The notes under the pieces were generated by a model that saw nothing but the letters and a program-made list of their open reading frames with translations, was not told the DNA's origin and made no database searches. Both the position numbers and the translations under genes were made by a program. Positions 53,355 through 64,000 of a stretch of 64,000 nucleotides of DNA are shown here, piece by piece. Each line of letters opens with the position of its first letter. The first letter of the stretch is position 1. The stretch is from the NCBI RefSeq assembly GCF_020164785.1, contig NZ_JAIUGX010000001.1:1-64000 (forward strand). Direction: 5' to 3'. This DNA is from Mesorhizobium sp. ES1-1 (GTDB taxonomy: Bacteria > Pseudomonadota > Alphaproteobacteria > Rhizobiales > Rhizobiaceae).

Positions 53355-53845
53355 TACGGCTCGATCTCGATCGGCGTTCCATCCGGCACCATAGTCCAGA
53401 TTTCATCCATGTCGGAGTCGGTAACCGCAATGCAGCCATCCGTCCAGTCGACCAATTGAAGCAGCCAGCCCCACCAGCCGAAGCCGTTGGGCTGGCCGTG
53501 GATCATGATGTTCCCGCCTGGTGCGACGCCGGCGGCTTTGGCTGCTTTCACCTGTGCGGCGTTGGGATAGGAGATGTGGATCGACTTATGGGCGATGCTG
53601 CCGGGATTGCGCCAGTCGAGGATGTAGCGCCCCTCGGGCGTGCGCTCGTCCCCCTCCCGGCTTTTCTGGCCGACGGGGGTGTTGCCCAGCGCGATGGAGT
53701 AACTGCGCAGGACCTTGCCGGCGCGGATCAGGTCAAGCCGCCGCTCAGACTTGTCGACCCGCACGAGGTCCGCGGGTTCGAGGGCACATGCCGGAAAGAC
53801 TGCGAACAGGAAAGTGCAGATCGCAGAGAAGATCGTCAGCCGCAT
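53354..53845 (-). CDS. L,D-transpeptidase (YkuD domain)
   Basis: The 163-residue exported protein has a signal peptide ending PACA near residue 21. Its YkuD domain has the catalytic-site histidine in NIMIHGQPNGFGWW and the nucleophile Cys138 in WTDGCIAV. It cross-links peptidoglycan through meso-DAP or attaches proteins to it. It is unusually short, essentially a bare catalytic domain. It lies between the cta operon and DUF983-surf1 on the same strand. Confidence 0.92.
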   Translation of the reverse strand: MRLTIFSAICTFLFAVFPACALEPADLVRVDKSERRLDLIRAGKVLRSYSIALGNTPVGQKSREGDERTPEGRYILDWRNPGSIAHKSIHISYPNAAQVKAAKAAGVAPGGNIMIHGQPNGFGWWGWLLQLVDWTDGCIAVTDSDMDEIWTMVPDGTPIEIEP

Positions 53846-53962
53846 CGGCTACCGATCAGGCATCATTGCGCCCGAAAGAAGATGGGCACTTAACAAAAGA
53901 AAGGCGGCCGTGTTGCCGCAACCGCCTCACTGATCCTCAGGGCTGCTTCCCCGATCAAACCA

Positions 53963-54844
53963 TCAGTGGCCTTCGATCACCGCGCCGACCGATCCCCAGA
54001 CGTAGATCGATGCGAACAGGAAGAGCCAGACCACGTCGACGAAGTGCCAGTACCAGGCAGCCGCTTCGAAGCCGAAATGCTGCTTCGGCGTGAAATCGCC
54101 TTTCATCGCCCGGATCAGGCAAACCAGCAGGAAGATGGTGCCGATGATGACATGGAAGCCATGGAACCCGGTGGCCATGAAGAAGGTGGCGCCGTAGATG
54201 GAATCCTTGAAGGCGAACGGCGCGTGCATGTACTCGTAAGCTTGCACCATGGTGAACAGCATGCCGAGGCCGACGGTCAGGATCAGGCCGTTGATCAGCC
54301 CCTTGCGGTCGCCATGGATGAGCGAATGGTGGGCCCAGGTGACAGTGGTGCCGGACAAAAGCAGGATCACCGTGTTATAGAGCGGCAGGTGGAAGGGATC
54401 GAGTACCTCCATGCCCTTCGGCGGCCAGACGCCGCCGGTGAACGCGGTGCGGGCGTATTGCTGCACCTCGCTCGGGAACAGGCTGGCGTCGAAATAGGCC
54501 CAGAACCAGGCTACGAAGAACATCACTTCCGAGGCGATGAACATGATCATGCCGTAGCGCAGATGCAGCGACACGACGCGCGTGTGATGACCCTCATGCG
54601 CTTCCTTGATCGTATCCGACCACCAGGCGAACATGGTGTAGAGAATGATGGCGATGCCGATGTAGAACAGCCATGGATTGGCGATGTTGACGCCAAAGAT
54701 CGGGAAGCTGCCCCCTTTCAGATACTCCATCAGGCAAACGCCGCCAAAGGCGGTGACAAGCGCGCCTACCGACCCCAGGAAGGGCCACGGGCTCGGGTCC
54801 ACGAGGTGATAGTCATGCTGTGGTCTTGCGTGCGCGTCTGCCAT
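53963..54844 (-). CDS. ctaE: Cytochrome c oxidase subunit III
   Basis: This 293-residue subunit has seven membrane spans. Typical segments are HHTRVVSLHLRYGMIMFIAS, VMFFVAWFWAYFDASLFP, the conserved VTWAHHSLIHG and WYWHFVDVVWLFLF near the C-terminus. It is the last cta gene, one base after ctaG. Confidence 0.97.
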   Translation of the reverse strand: MADAHARPQHDYHLVDPSPWPFLGSVGALVTAFGGVCLMEYLKGGSFPIFGVNIANPWLFYIGIAIILYTMFAWWSDTIKEAHEGHHTRVVSLHLRYGMIMFIASEVMFFVAWFWAYFDASLFPSEVQQYARTAFTGGVWPPKGMEVLDPFHLPLYNTVILLLSGTTVTWAHHSLIHGDRKGLINGLILTVGLGMLFTMVQAYEYMHAPFAFKDSIYGATFFMATGFHGFHVIIGTIFLLVCLIRAMKGDFTPKQHFGFEAAAWYWHFVDVVWLFLFASIYVWGSVGAVIEGH

Positions 54845-54845
54845 A

Positions 54846-55478
54846 TCAACCCCCGAGATTTCCTTCGGTATTCGAAACTCTATTTTTATCGCCCTGCACC
54901 GGCTCCGACAATGCCACCGGCTTGTTCTTCTCGACAGGGAACATCGTGTAGGAGAGCGTGATCGTCTTCATGTCCTTCAGTTCCGGCACATTGACGATGT
55001 CGGGATCCACGTAGAACAGGACCGGCATGTCCAGCGTCTCGCCGGGCTTCAGCGTGGTGTCAGTGAAGCAGAAACACTCGACCTTGTTGAAGTACGGGCC
55101 AGCGAGTTCCGGCTGCACGTTGAATGTGGCGCGGCCGGTGACAGGGCGATCGAACTTGTTGGTAGCCTTGTAGCGCACCTGCACCGTCTCGCCGATCTTC
55201 ATCGTGACCGAGCGTTCGACGGGCTGGAAATCCCAAGGTACGCCGGCGACATTGGCATCGAAACGAACGGTGACCTCGCGGTCGAGCACGCGGCCGGCAT
55301 ATTGCTTCTCGGCGCGCTGGGTCTTGCCGCCGTAACCTGTCGCCTGGCAGAACATCTTGTAGAGCGGCACCGCGGCATAGGCCATGCCGATCATGCCGGT
55401 GAAAAAGGCGAGGCAGACCGCCGCTACAACGACGTTGCTGTTCCTCGCGATCGATTTTCCGGGAGTCTCGATGCTCAT
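54846..55478 (-). CDS. ctaG: Cytochrome c oxidase assembly protein CtaG (Cox11)
   Basis: The 210-residue copper chaperone has one N-terminal span (NVVVAAVCLAFFTGMIGMAY) and a periplasmic domain with VERSVTMKIGETVQVRYKA and the copper-binding ECFCFTDTTLKPGE. It delivers copper to the CuB site of subunit I. ATG 55478 overlaps the coxF stop by one base (TGATG), so the two are coupled. Confidence 0.95.
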   Translation of the reverse strand: MSIETPGKSIARNSNVVVAAVCLAFFTGMIGMAYAAVPLYKMFCQATGYGGKTQRAEKQYAGRVLDREVTVRFDANVAGVPWDFQPVERSVTMKIGETVQVRYKATNKFDRPVTGRATFNVQPELAGPYFNKVECFCFTDTTLKPGETLDMPVLFYVDPDIVNVPELKDMKTITLSYTMFPVEKNKPVALSEPVQGDKNRVSNTEGNLGG

Positions 55479-55636
55479 CACATCGTACCCAGATTGTGGC
55501 CGAACTTGACGATCGTGGCGATGTAGAAAATCACGACCAGCACCGCCAGGGCCACCGCTATGGCGATAGACCGGCTACGCCGGGCCTTTTTCTGCCGATC
55601 GGTCAGCGTCACCGTCTCGAGCTTTTCCTCGGCCAT
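55478..55636 (-). CDS. coxF: CoxF-like small membrane protein
   Basis: A 52-residue protein reads [20 protein letters not shown] at its start, then a basic segment, then one membrane span ([20 protein letters not shown]). Small proteins of this type lie between ctaB and ctaG in most rhizobial oxidase operons. An in-frame ATG at 55642 overlaps the ctaB stop (ATGA) and may be the real start, adding two residues. A role in oxidase assembly is assumed from position. Confidence 0.85.
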   Translation of the reverse strand: MAEEKLETVTLTDRQKKARRSRSIAIAVALAVLVVIFYIATIVKFGHNLGTM

Positions 55637-55638
55637 GG

Positions 55639-56583
55639 TCATGCCCCACCCATGGCAAGGGCGCGCTCGACGACGCTGTCGGTGAGGTAGGCGGCGAAGA
55701 TGGCGAAGAGATAAAGCAGCGAATAGGCGAACAGGGCCTTGGCCGGCTTCATCACCCGGTCATCGTCAGCCATGCGAAGCACCTTCCACGCATACCAGAC
55801 AAAGCCGGCTCCGAGCAGGATAGAGGCGACGCCATAGATCGGCGTCGTGTAGCCGAGCAGCCAAGGCAGCACGCCGACCGGGGCCAGCACCAGCGCATAG
55901 GCGAAGATTTGACGACGCGTCGAAGCCTGACCGGCGACGTTCGGCATCATCGGGATGCCGGCTCGCCCGTAGTCGTCGGACTTGAACAAGGCGAGAGCCC
56001 AGAAATGCGGCGGCGTCCACAGGAAGATGATCAGGAACAGAACGATGCTCTCGAAGCTGACCGAGCCGGTCACGGCGGCCCAGCCTATGACGGGCGGAAT
56101 GGCGCCGGCCGCACCGCCGATGACGATGTTCTGCGGCGTCCAGCGCTTCAGCCACATCGTGTAGACGACGGCATAAAAGAAGATCGTGAAAGCCAGCAGC
56201 GTGGCCGACAGCCAGTTGACCAGTACGCCGAGCGTCATCACAGACAGGACCGACAGAACAAGTCCGAAGCTCAACGCCTCATGAGGCTGGATTCGCCCCG
56301 CCGGGACCGGACGGCTGGCCGTCCTCTTCATCACCGCATCGATATCGGCGTCGTACCACATGTTGAGCGCGCCCGAGGCGCCGGCGCCGATCGCAATAGC
56401 CAGGATGGCGATGACCGCGAGCAGCGGATTGATGGTCACCGGCGCCGCAACAAGTCCGACGAAGGCCGTGAACACAACCAGCGACATGACACGCGGCTTC
56501 AGCAGGGCAAAGAAGTCACCCGCCGTCGCTTCCGACATGCGGAAGGCCGGTTGGTCAATGCTGGTTTCGTCGACTAGGGCCAT
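55639..56583 (-). CDS. ctaB: Protoheme IX farnesyltransferase (heme O synthase)
   Basis: The 314-residue membrane prenyltransferase has the allylic-diphosphate-binding [19 protein letters not shown] near residue 75 and about eight or nine spans. It makes heme O, the precursor of heme A for the oxidase. It lies between ctaD (76-bp gap) and coxF (overlapping). Confidence 0.96.
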   Translation of the reverse strand: MALVDETSIDQPAFRMSEATAGDFFALLKPRVMSLVVFTAFVGLVAAPVTINPLLAVIAILAIAIGAGASGALNMWYDADIDAVMKRTASRPVPAGRIQPHEALSFGLVLSVLSVMTLGVLVNWLSATLLAFTIFFYAVVYTMWLKRWTPQNIVIGGAAGAIPPVIGWAAVTGSVSFESIVLFLIIFLWTPPHFWALALFKSDDYGRAGIPMMPNVAGQASTRRQIFAYALVLAPVGVLPWLLGYTTPIYGVASILLGAGFVWYAWKVLRMADDDRVMKPAKALFAYSLLYLFAIFAAYLTDSVVERALAMGGA

Positions 56584-56659
56584 GCGTACTCAAGTCCATC
56601 ATTCCGTTTGGCCAAAACCGCCGGCGGGCCGGCGGTTCTGAAGGTGCGCAGGATGCCGC

Positions 56660-59273
<2,614 letters not shown>

Positions 59274-59639
59274 CGTCTCCCAGTTCCTCGCGATTGTGGC
59301 CGCGCGAATAACCAACAATGCCGGGACGGGAATCCCGACAGTCTCAAGCTGGTTCAAACCATACTCTTTTTCCCTCCGCAAGAAAGGAGCGGGCGAAACC
59401 GTGCGGCATTTTTGCGCGCGAGCCGGCATGTCTCGGTAGCGTCAACACAGCCAGCTCCGGTCGGATACGCCAAGCCAAGATCACATACTTGCCCCAGGGG
59501 ACGTGCTCGCCGTCGCAATTCGGGCGAAATTGGTCAGGAAAAGCGCCATACTGACCTTTTCGGGACAGCCGAGGCGCTGTCTTATCCTTTACTTGGCTTT
59601 GGCGCGGCTTAAAGTGCCGTGATTCGCAATGGAGCCGTC
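59274..59639. other. 366-bp divergent promoter region between ctaC and ialB
   Basis: Both flanking genes start here and run apart, so the oxidase operon promoter must lie in it. A minus-strand TTGACG near 59433 could be a -35 element, but no convincing -10 follows. Short open frames in this stretch show no family similarity. Confidence 0.4.
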
Positions 59640-60209
59640 ATGAACTCTTGGCTATCGGGATCTGGGCTTTCGAGAATAATGGCGAAGGCCATCGTTCTCG
59701 CCGCCTTGACAGCAATCGGCCTGCCCGTGGTCAGCCTGGCTCCGGTCGGCATGTCCACCGTGGCCCAGGCCGCCCAACCGAGCGGAACCGTCCGCTCGAC
59801 GCATGGCGCATGGTCGATCATCTGCGATACGCCAGCCGGCGCGACCTCCGAACAGTGCGTGATGATGCAGAACGTCGTCGCCGAGGACCGTCCGGAGATG
59901 GGACTGTCAGTCGTGGTCCTGCGAACCGCCGACAACAAGGCGGAAATCCTGCGCGTCCTGGCGCCGCTTGGCGTCCTGTTGCCCAATGGCCTTGGCCTCA
60001 ACGTCGACGGCAAGGACATCGGCCGCGCCTATTTCGTACGTTGTTTCCAGGACGGCTGCTACGCCGAGGTCATCCTTGAAAAGCCGCTGCTCGATACGCT
60101 GAAGACCGGCACCTCGGCCACCTTCATCGTCTTCCAGACTCCCGAGGAAGGCATAGGCATCCCGGTCGATCTCAAGGGCTTCGCCGACGGTTTCGCCGCC
60201 CTGCCCTGA
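59640..60209 (+). CDS. Invasion-associated locus B (IalB) family protein
   Basis: The 189-residue secreted protein starts at ATG 59640 behind GGAG (GTG 59619 is an alternative). It has a long signal region ending VAQA. The IalB domain reads RSTHGAWSIICDTPAG, EQCVMMQNV, LGVLLPNGLGLNVDG and FVRCFQDGCYAEVILE, with two conserved cysteine pairs. First described in Bartonella invasion, the family is widespread in rhizobia and likely acts in the envelope. Confidence 0.9.
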   Translation: MNSWLSGSGLSRIMAKAIVLAALTAIGLPVVSLAPVGMSTVAQAAQPSGTVRSTHGAWSIICDTPAGATSEQCVMMQNVVAEDRPEMGLSVVVLRTADNKAEILRVLAPLGVLLPNGLGLNVDGKDIGRAYFVRCFQDGCYAEVILEKPLLDTLKTGTSATFIVFQTPEEGIGIPVDLKGFADGFAALP

Positions 60210-60218
60210 CGGCAGGGC
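60198..60218 (+). terminator. Terminator-like hairpin overlapping the ialB stop
   Basis: An 8-bp perfect stem (GCCCTGCC / GGCAGGGC) with a 5-base loop that includes part of the stop codon is followed by TCTTCATTC. It probably ends the ialB transcript before tldD at 60367. Confidence 0.5.
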
Positions 60219-60366
60219 TCTTCATTCGACTGAGGATCGCTTAAACCGTTGGCGCCGGTCGCGTGGGGGTCCATTTGTCCCCGCGGCGCGGCGCAACGAT
60301 TGTCTCGGCGCGCCTTCGCGCCTACATCGGGGCAAAGAACCATTCCTCCTTGCGAACGGACCCGCC

Positions 60367-61779
60367 ATGAACAGCCTGATCGGCCAATTCGACATTTCAG
60401 ACGATCGCATCAAGCAGATCGTTGCCGACACCATCAACGGCGCCGATGACGGCGAGCTGTTTCTCGAATACAGCGAAAGCGAAGCGCTGATGTTCGACAA
60501 TGGCCGGCTCAAGACCGCCAATTTCAACACCGACCAGGGTTTCGGACTGCGCGCGGTCGCGGGCGAGGCCAGCGGCTATGCTCACTCCAGTGACCTGTCC
60601 GAAGCATCCCTGTTGCGCGCCGCTGACGCCGTTTCGACCGTCAAGGACGGCTATTCCGGCACGCTTGCCACGCCACCCGCTGGGACCAACCGCCACCTCT
60701 ACGGCGAGGAAAATCCCATTCCGTCGCCTTCCTTCGAGGCGAAGGCAAAGCTGCTGCAGGAAATCGACGCGTGGCTGCGCGCCGAGGATCCGCGCGTACG
60801 CCAGGTATCGGCCTCGCTTGCCGCCTCGTGGCAACATGTCGAGATCGTGCGCGCCGACGGCCAGATCGTGCGCGACGTTCGCCCGCTGGTGCGCATCAAC
60901 GTCTCCGTCGTGGTCGGCAATGGCGACAGGCAGGAGAGCGGCTCTTACGGCATGGGCGGACGCAAGGCGTTTGGCGAGTTCCTCATCGAGGATAGTTGGA
61001 AGCATGCGGCCAAGGAGGCGTTGCGGCAGGCCCTGGTGAACCTGGAAGCGATCCCGGCACCGGCCGGCACTTTCGACATCGTCCTGTCCAGCGGCTGGCC
61101 GGGCGTCATGTTGCATGAGGCGGTCGGCCATGGCCTGGAAGGTGACTTCAATCGCAAGAAGACCTCGGCCTTCTCCGGCCTGCTCGGCCAGCAGGTCGCC
61201 GCCAAGGGGGTCACGGTCGTCGACGACGGCACCATGCCGGAGCGGCGCGGTTCCCTCACCGTCGACGACGAGGGCACGCCCTCGGCTCGCAACGTGTTGA
61301 TCGAGGACGGCAAACTGGTGGGCTACATGCAGGACCGCCAGAACGCCCGGCTGATGGGCATGAAGGCGACAGGCAATGGCAGGCGCGAAGGCTATGCGCA
61401 CCAGCCCATGCCGCGCATGACCAACACCTACATGACGTCAGGCGGGATGGACCCGGAAGAGATCATCGCCTCGGTCAAGAACGGCATCTATGCCGTCTCC
61501 TTCGGCGGCGGCCAGGTCGACATCACTTCGGGAAAATTCGTGTTCGGCTGCACCGAGGCCTACATGATCGAGAACGGCAAGGTCACGCAGCCGATCAAGG
61601 GCGCGATGCTGATCGGCAACGGACCCGATGCCATGCACCGGGTTTCGATGATCGGCAACGACATGAAGCTCGACGCAGGCGTCGGCATGTGCGGCAAGGC
61701 CGGACAGGGCGTCCCGGTGGGCGTTGGCCAGCCGCATCTGCGCATGAACCAGATGACCGTGGGAGGCACCAGGGTCTGA
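60367..61779 (+). CDS. tldD: Metalloprotease TldD
   Basis: The 470-residue protease has the TldD zinc motif H250-E-A-V-G-H255 in MLHEAVGHGLEGD, a preceding FGLRAVAGEASGYAHS segment and the C-terminal ligand region with FVFGCTEAYMIENGKV. TldD works with TldE/PmbA on modified peptides and in toxin turnover; the partner gene is not in this window. Confidence 0.95.
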   Translation: MNSLIGQFDISDDRIKQIVADTINGADDGELFLEYSESEALMFDNGRLKTANFNTDQGFGLRAVAGEASGYAHSSDLSEASLLRAADAVSTVKDGYSGTLATPPAGTNRHLYGEENPIPSPSFEAKAKLLQEIDAWLRAEDPRVRQVSASLAASWQHVEIVRADGQIVRDVRPLVRINVSVVVGNGDRQESGSYGMGGRKAFGEFLIEDSWKHAAKEALRQALVNLEAIPAPAGTFDIVLSSGWPGVMLHEAVGHGLEGDFNRKKTSAFSGLLGQQVAAKGVTVVDDGTMPERRGSLTVDDEGTPSARNVLIEDGKLVGYMQDRQNARLMGMKATGNGRREGYAHQPMPRMTNTYMTSGGMDPEEIIASVKNGIYAVSFGGGQVDITSGKFVFGCTEAYMIENGKVTQPIKGAMLIGNGPDAMHRVSMIGNDMKLDAGVGMCGKAGQGVPVGVGQPHLRMNQMTVGGTRV

Positions 61780-61982
61780 GCCGTCAGCTTGGCTCCAAGG
61801 CGGAGCAGACCTCTCCAGACCCCTAGGCAGAATGTCGAGACCAATGGAGCTTATGGCTACGTGATTTTTCGTCGATACCTTGAAGCGGACACAATCGACG
61901 TTAGGAATTGGTTAAGTCTTTAAATGTCTGGGCCGCGTTCTCCTAAAGCGCGGAACCAGCCTCGGGGAGGTGGTATCTGGCC

Positions 61983-62639
61983 ATGCGGCGTTGCTCCGGC
62001 GTTCTGACCTCGTCGCTGCTCTTCGGACTTGCTGCATTCATTGGCGCGATTTCGCTTCAGGCCGGTCCTGCAGAAGCAAAATCGACCTGGTCTTCTTCTA
62101 CACCGTCCTCCCCCAGCGTCGGCGCAAGTACGAGCGTTCCCTATGGCTGGCTCGATTTCTGCCGCCGGCGGCCTAGAGAGTGCAAGGTACCTGCCTTGCC
62201 GGCCGTCGACGTCAAGCTGACGGCCCAGAAATTGAGCACTCTGAAGCGGGTCAATCAAAAAGCCAACAATTGGATCAAGCCGGTCAGCAATTTCGATCAT
62301 TGGGGCACGATGATGGACCACTGGGATTATCCGGTGGACGGCAAGGGCGATTGCAAGATCTACGCACTCTACAAGCGCAAGCTGCTGCTCGAAGCAGGTT
62401 TTCCGCGGCAGGCGCTGCTGATGACCGTTGTGCGCGACCTGCATAATGAGGGCCACACCATCCTGACGGTGAAGACCGACAAGGGCGATCTCGTCCTCGA
62501 CAATCTGGTCGATGAGATCAGGCCGTGGAATGCGACGGGCTACTACTTCCTTAAACGCCAGTCACAGCAGAACCCGAACATCTGGGTCTCGATCAACCAA
62601 AGGGGCGGCACGCCTAAACGGCCGTCGAGAAGCTCGTAG
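61983..62639 (+). CDS. Transglutaminase-like cysteine peptidase (BTLCP)
   Basis: This 218-residue exported protein has a signal peptide ending GPAEA near residue 32. The catalytic triad is Cys124 (GKGDCKIYALYKR), His158 (NEGHTILTV) and Asp173 (LVLDNLVDEI). Bacterial BTLCPs such as LapG cleave surface adhesins under c-di-GMP control, but many rhizobial members stand alone. The giant autotransporter at 18296-25171 and the EAL protein make an adhesin-processing role worth testing, though there is no gene linkage. The 203 bp before it after tldD hold no gene. Confidence 0.88.
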   Translation: MRRCSGVLTSSLLFGLAAFIGAISLQAGPAEAKSTWSSSTPSSPSVGASTSVPYGWLDFCRRRPRECKVPALPAVDVKLTAQKLSTLKRVNQKANNWIKPVSNFDHWGTMMDHWDYPVDGKGDCKIYALYKRKLLLEAGFPRQALLMTVVRDLHNEGHTILTVKTDKGDLVLDNLVDEIRPWNATGYYFLKRQSQQNPNIWVSINQRGGTPKRPSRSS

Positions 62640-62649
62640 CAGCCTTCAG

Positions 62650-63885
62650 CTAACGCCGCCGCTTCGGCTTCTCCAGCAGCGCGATCGCCTCGACATGCGG
62701 CGACCACAGGAATTGGTCGATCGGTGTCACGCTCTTCAGCGTGTATCCCCCGTCCAGCAGTATGCGCAGATCGCGCGCGAGGGTCACCGGATTGCACGAC
62801 ACGGCTGCGACAAACGGGACATCCGAACGGGCGATCTGCTTCGACTGATCCTCGGCGCCAGCCCGCGGTGGATCGAACACCAGGCCGTCAAAGGCGTTCA
62901 ATTCCTTGAATGTCAACGGTCGGCGAAACAGGTCACGGCGCTCGCCCGTCACCCGCTTGAGGCCCGTCGCGAAACGCGATCCTCGCTCGAGCGCCGAAAG
63001 CGCCGCGGCATCGCCCTCCACCGCATGAACTTCAGACTTCGCCGCCAGCCGCAGCGCGAAGCTGCCGCAACCGGCGAACAGATCGGCGACCTTCTTGGCA
63101 CGCTTCAAATGCTCGCCAACGATGTCGGCCATTGCCTGTTCGGCTGGCTGCGTCGCCTGCAGGAAAGCCCCTGGGGGCGGACTGACGGCGACGTCGCCGA
63201 ACATGACAACCGGCTTTCTGGGTTCGATGACGATCTCCTCATCGATCGAAAGCCGGGCAAACCCCTGAGCCATGACGAAGTTGGAGGCGATCCGGCGCTG
63301 GTTCTCCCCCAGTTTGCCCGACTCGTAGACCGCGACATCGAGCCCTGAACCGGTCACCGTCACCGCCATCCGGAACGATTTTGTGGTGGCGCAGACCAGT
63401 TCGGCAAGCGCTTTCAACCGGTCAAGCGCGGCGACGATCTCCGGCAGGGAAATCGGGCATTCCGATATGGAGATGATTTCCGGTGACAGATGACGATGGA
63501 AACCCAGTGCCATGCCGGCATCGGTTCGCCGGGCGGCAAGTACGACACGGCGACGCGTGTGCGGCGCGCACGACACCAGCGCGCCGATTTCGGAAGTGAC
63601 ACCTCTGAGGGCGTGGACCACCTTTTCGCGTTTCCATTGCCGGTAGGCCTCGGCGTCAAGATGCTGGACGGCGCAGCCGCCGCATTCCGTGAAATGGCGG
63701 CAGGCGGGTGCGATTCGCTGCGGCGAAGCTTCCAGAACGGCCATCAGCATGGCGCGGTCCCTCTCGCGCGCGGCGTTGACGACCTCTCCGGGCAGGGTGA
63801 AGGGAATGAACAGGTCACCGCTCTCGGTTTCGGCGATGCCATCGCCCTGGGCGCCTAGTTTTCTTATGGTGAAGCGCGCGCTCAT
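62650..63885 (-). CDS. Class I RNA m5U-type methyltransferase (TrmA/RumA family)
   Basis: The 411-residue enzyme has a short N-terminal TRAM-like segment, iron-sulfur cysteines in CRHFTECGGCAVQH and probably ISECPIS, the SAM site VADLFAGCGSFALRLA, the DPPRAG motif and the nucleophile Cys in SCNPVTLARDL. It methylates a uridine in 23S rRNA or tRNA; which one cannot be decided by eye. Its ATG overlaps the tlyA stop by four bases. Confidence 0.92.
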   Translation of the reverse strand: MSARFTIRKLGAQGDGIAETESGDLFIPFTLPGEVVNAARERDRAMLMAVLEASPQRIAPACRHFTECGGCAVQHLDAEAYRQWKREKVVHALRGVTSEIGALVSCAPHTRRRVVLAARRTDAGMALGFHRHLSPEIISISECPISLPEIVAALDRLKALAELVCATTKSFRMAVTVTGSGLDVAVYESGKLGENQRRIASNFVMAQGFARLSIDEEIVIEPRKPVVMFGDVAVSPPPGAFLQATQPAEQAMADIVGEHLKRAKKVADLFAGCGSFALRLAAKSEVHAVEGDAAALSALERGSRFATGLKRVTGERRDLFRRPLTFKELNAFDGLVFDPPRAGAEDQSKQIARSDVPFVAAVSCNPVTLARDLRILLDGGYTLKSVTPIDQFLWSPHVEAIALLEKPKRRR

Positions 63886-64000
63886 CGATCCTTGATCCCA
63901 CCGAGCAGGAATTCACGGTTTCCGTCGCCCCCATCGATGGGCGACAAATGCAGACCGAGGGAGCGCCAGCCGGGCAATGTATCCAGCCAATCCTGCAACG
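63882..64000 (-). CDS. tlyA: TlyA-family rRNA methyltransferase, 3' end only
   Basis: The gene runs off the right edge of the window. The visible C-terminal codons read WLDTLPGWRSLGLHLSPIDG followed by GDGNREFLLGG and a TGA at 63882-63884. This matches the end of TlyA/hemolysin-A-type 2'-O-methyltransferases. It is coupled to the downstream RNA methyltransferase gene by an ATGA overlap, giving a two-gene RNA modification unit. Confidence 0.75.
   Translation of the reverse strand, partial: LQDWLDTLPGWRSLGLHLSPIDGGDGNREFLLGGIKDR

Overview
The window looks like a chromosomal segment of a Mesorhizobium-type alphaproteobacterium (Hyphomicrobiales). The evidence is the high GC content, ccrM, the gene order ctaC-ctaD-ctaB-coxF-ctaG-ctaE followed by DUF983 and surf1, an invasion-associated-locus-B protein, a BTLCP transglutaminase-like peptidase, several UgpC/MalK-type sugar importers, and intergenic repeats of the kind common in Mesorhizobium. 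The genus is inferred from recall of gene content, not from a search.

Region 1 (about 0.3-9 kb) holds a ROK regulator facing a seven-gene minus-strand operon: sugar ABC ATPase, ROK sugar kinase, two-SIS-domain sugar-phosphate isomerase/deaminase, solute-binding protein, two permeases and a KbaZ/GatZ-family protein. Read together they suggest uptake, phosphorylation, deamination/isomerisation and 4-epimerisation of a galactosamine-type sugar to fructose-6-phosphate. A perfect 19-bp palindrome lies just ahead of the first gene. Directly upstream (9.16-9.98 kb) is a gene graveyard with three decayed fragments in the same orientation: the tail of a polar-amino-acid ABC ATPase, a frameshifted agmatinase-like core and the last 60 codons of a sugar permease.

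Region 2 (10-18.1 kb, plus strand) is a second sugar locus: GntR regulator, FGGY kinase, second GntR regulator with its own operator-like palindrome, SIS-domain protein, and a complete ABC importer. Region 3 (18.3-25.2 kb) is one giant autotransporter adhesin with 22 glycine-rich repeats. Region 4 (25.6-29.3 kb) makes GDP-mannose: a phosphomannomutase and a fusion of mannose-1-phosphate guanylyltransferase with an AGE-fold isomerase domain, followed by small and hypothetical genes.

Region 5 (30.6-64 kb) is core genome: smc with a DsbA-like lipoprotein and a DUF721 gene; mutY; ccrM; two HAD hydrolases; thrC; an M16 protease; a transmembrane PAS/GGDEF/EAL protein whose GGDEF motif is degenerate; yqgE; a DsbD-like secreted protein; a peroxiredoxin; rnhA-thrB-ispH; surf1-DUF983; an L,D-transpeptidase; the aa3 cytochrome c oxidase operon, including a 52-residue CoxF; ialB; tldD; a BTLCP; an RNA m5U-type methyltransferase and the end of tlyA. 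Two copies of a double-hairpin repeat (after thrC and beside the L,D-transpeptidase gene) and one copy of another palindromic repeat (after the EAL gene) lie between these genes.

I did not find a clearly new defence or mobile system. The best leads are the KbaZ-containing amino-sugar operon, the three-fragment graveyard beside its promoter, the giant repeat adhesin and the guanylyltransferase-AGE fusion. No tRNA, rRNA, CRISPR array, prophage or intact insertion sequence was seen.
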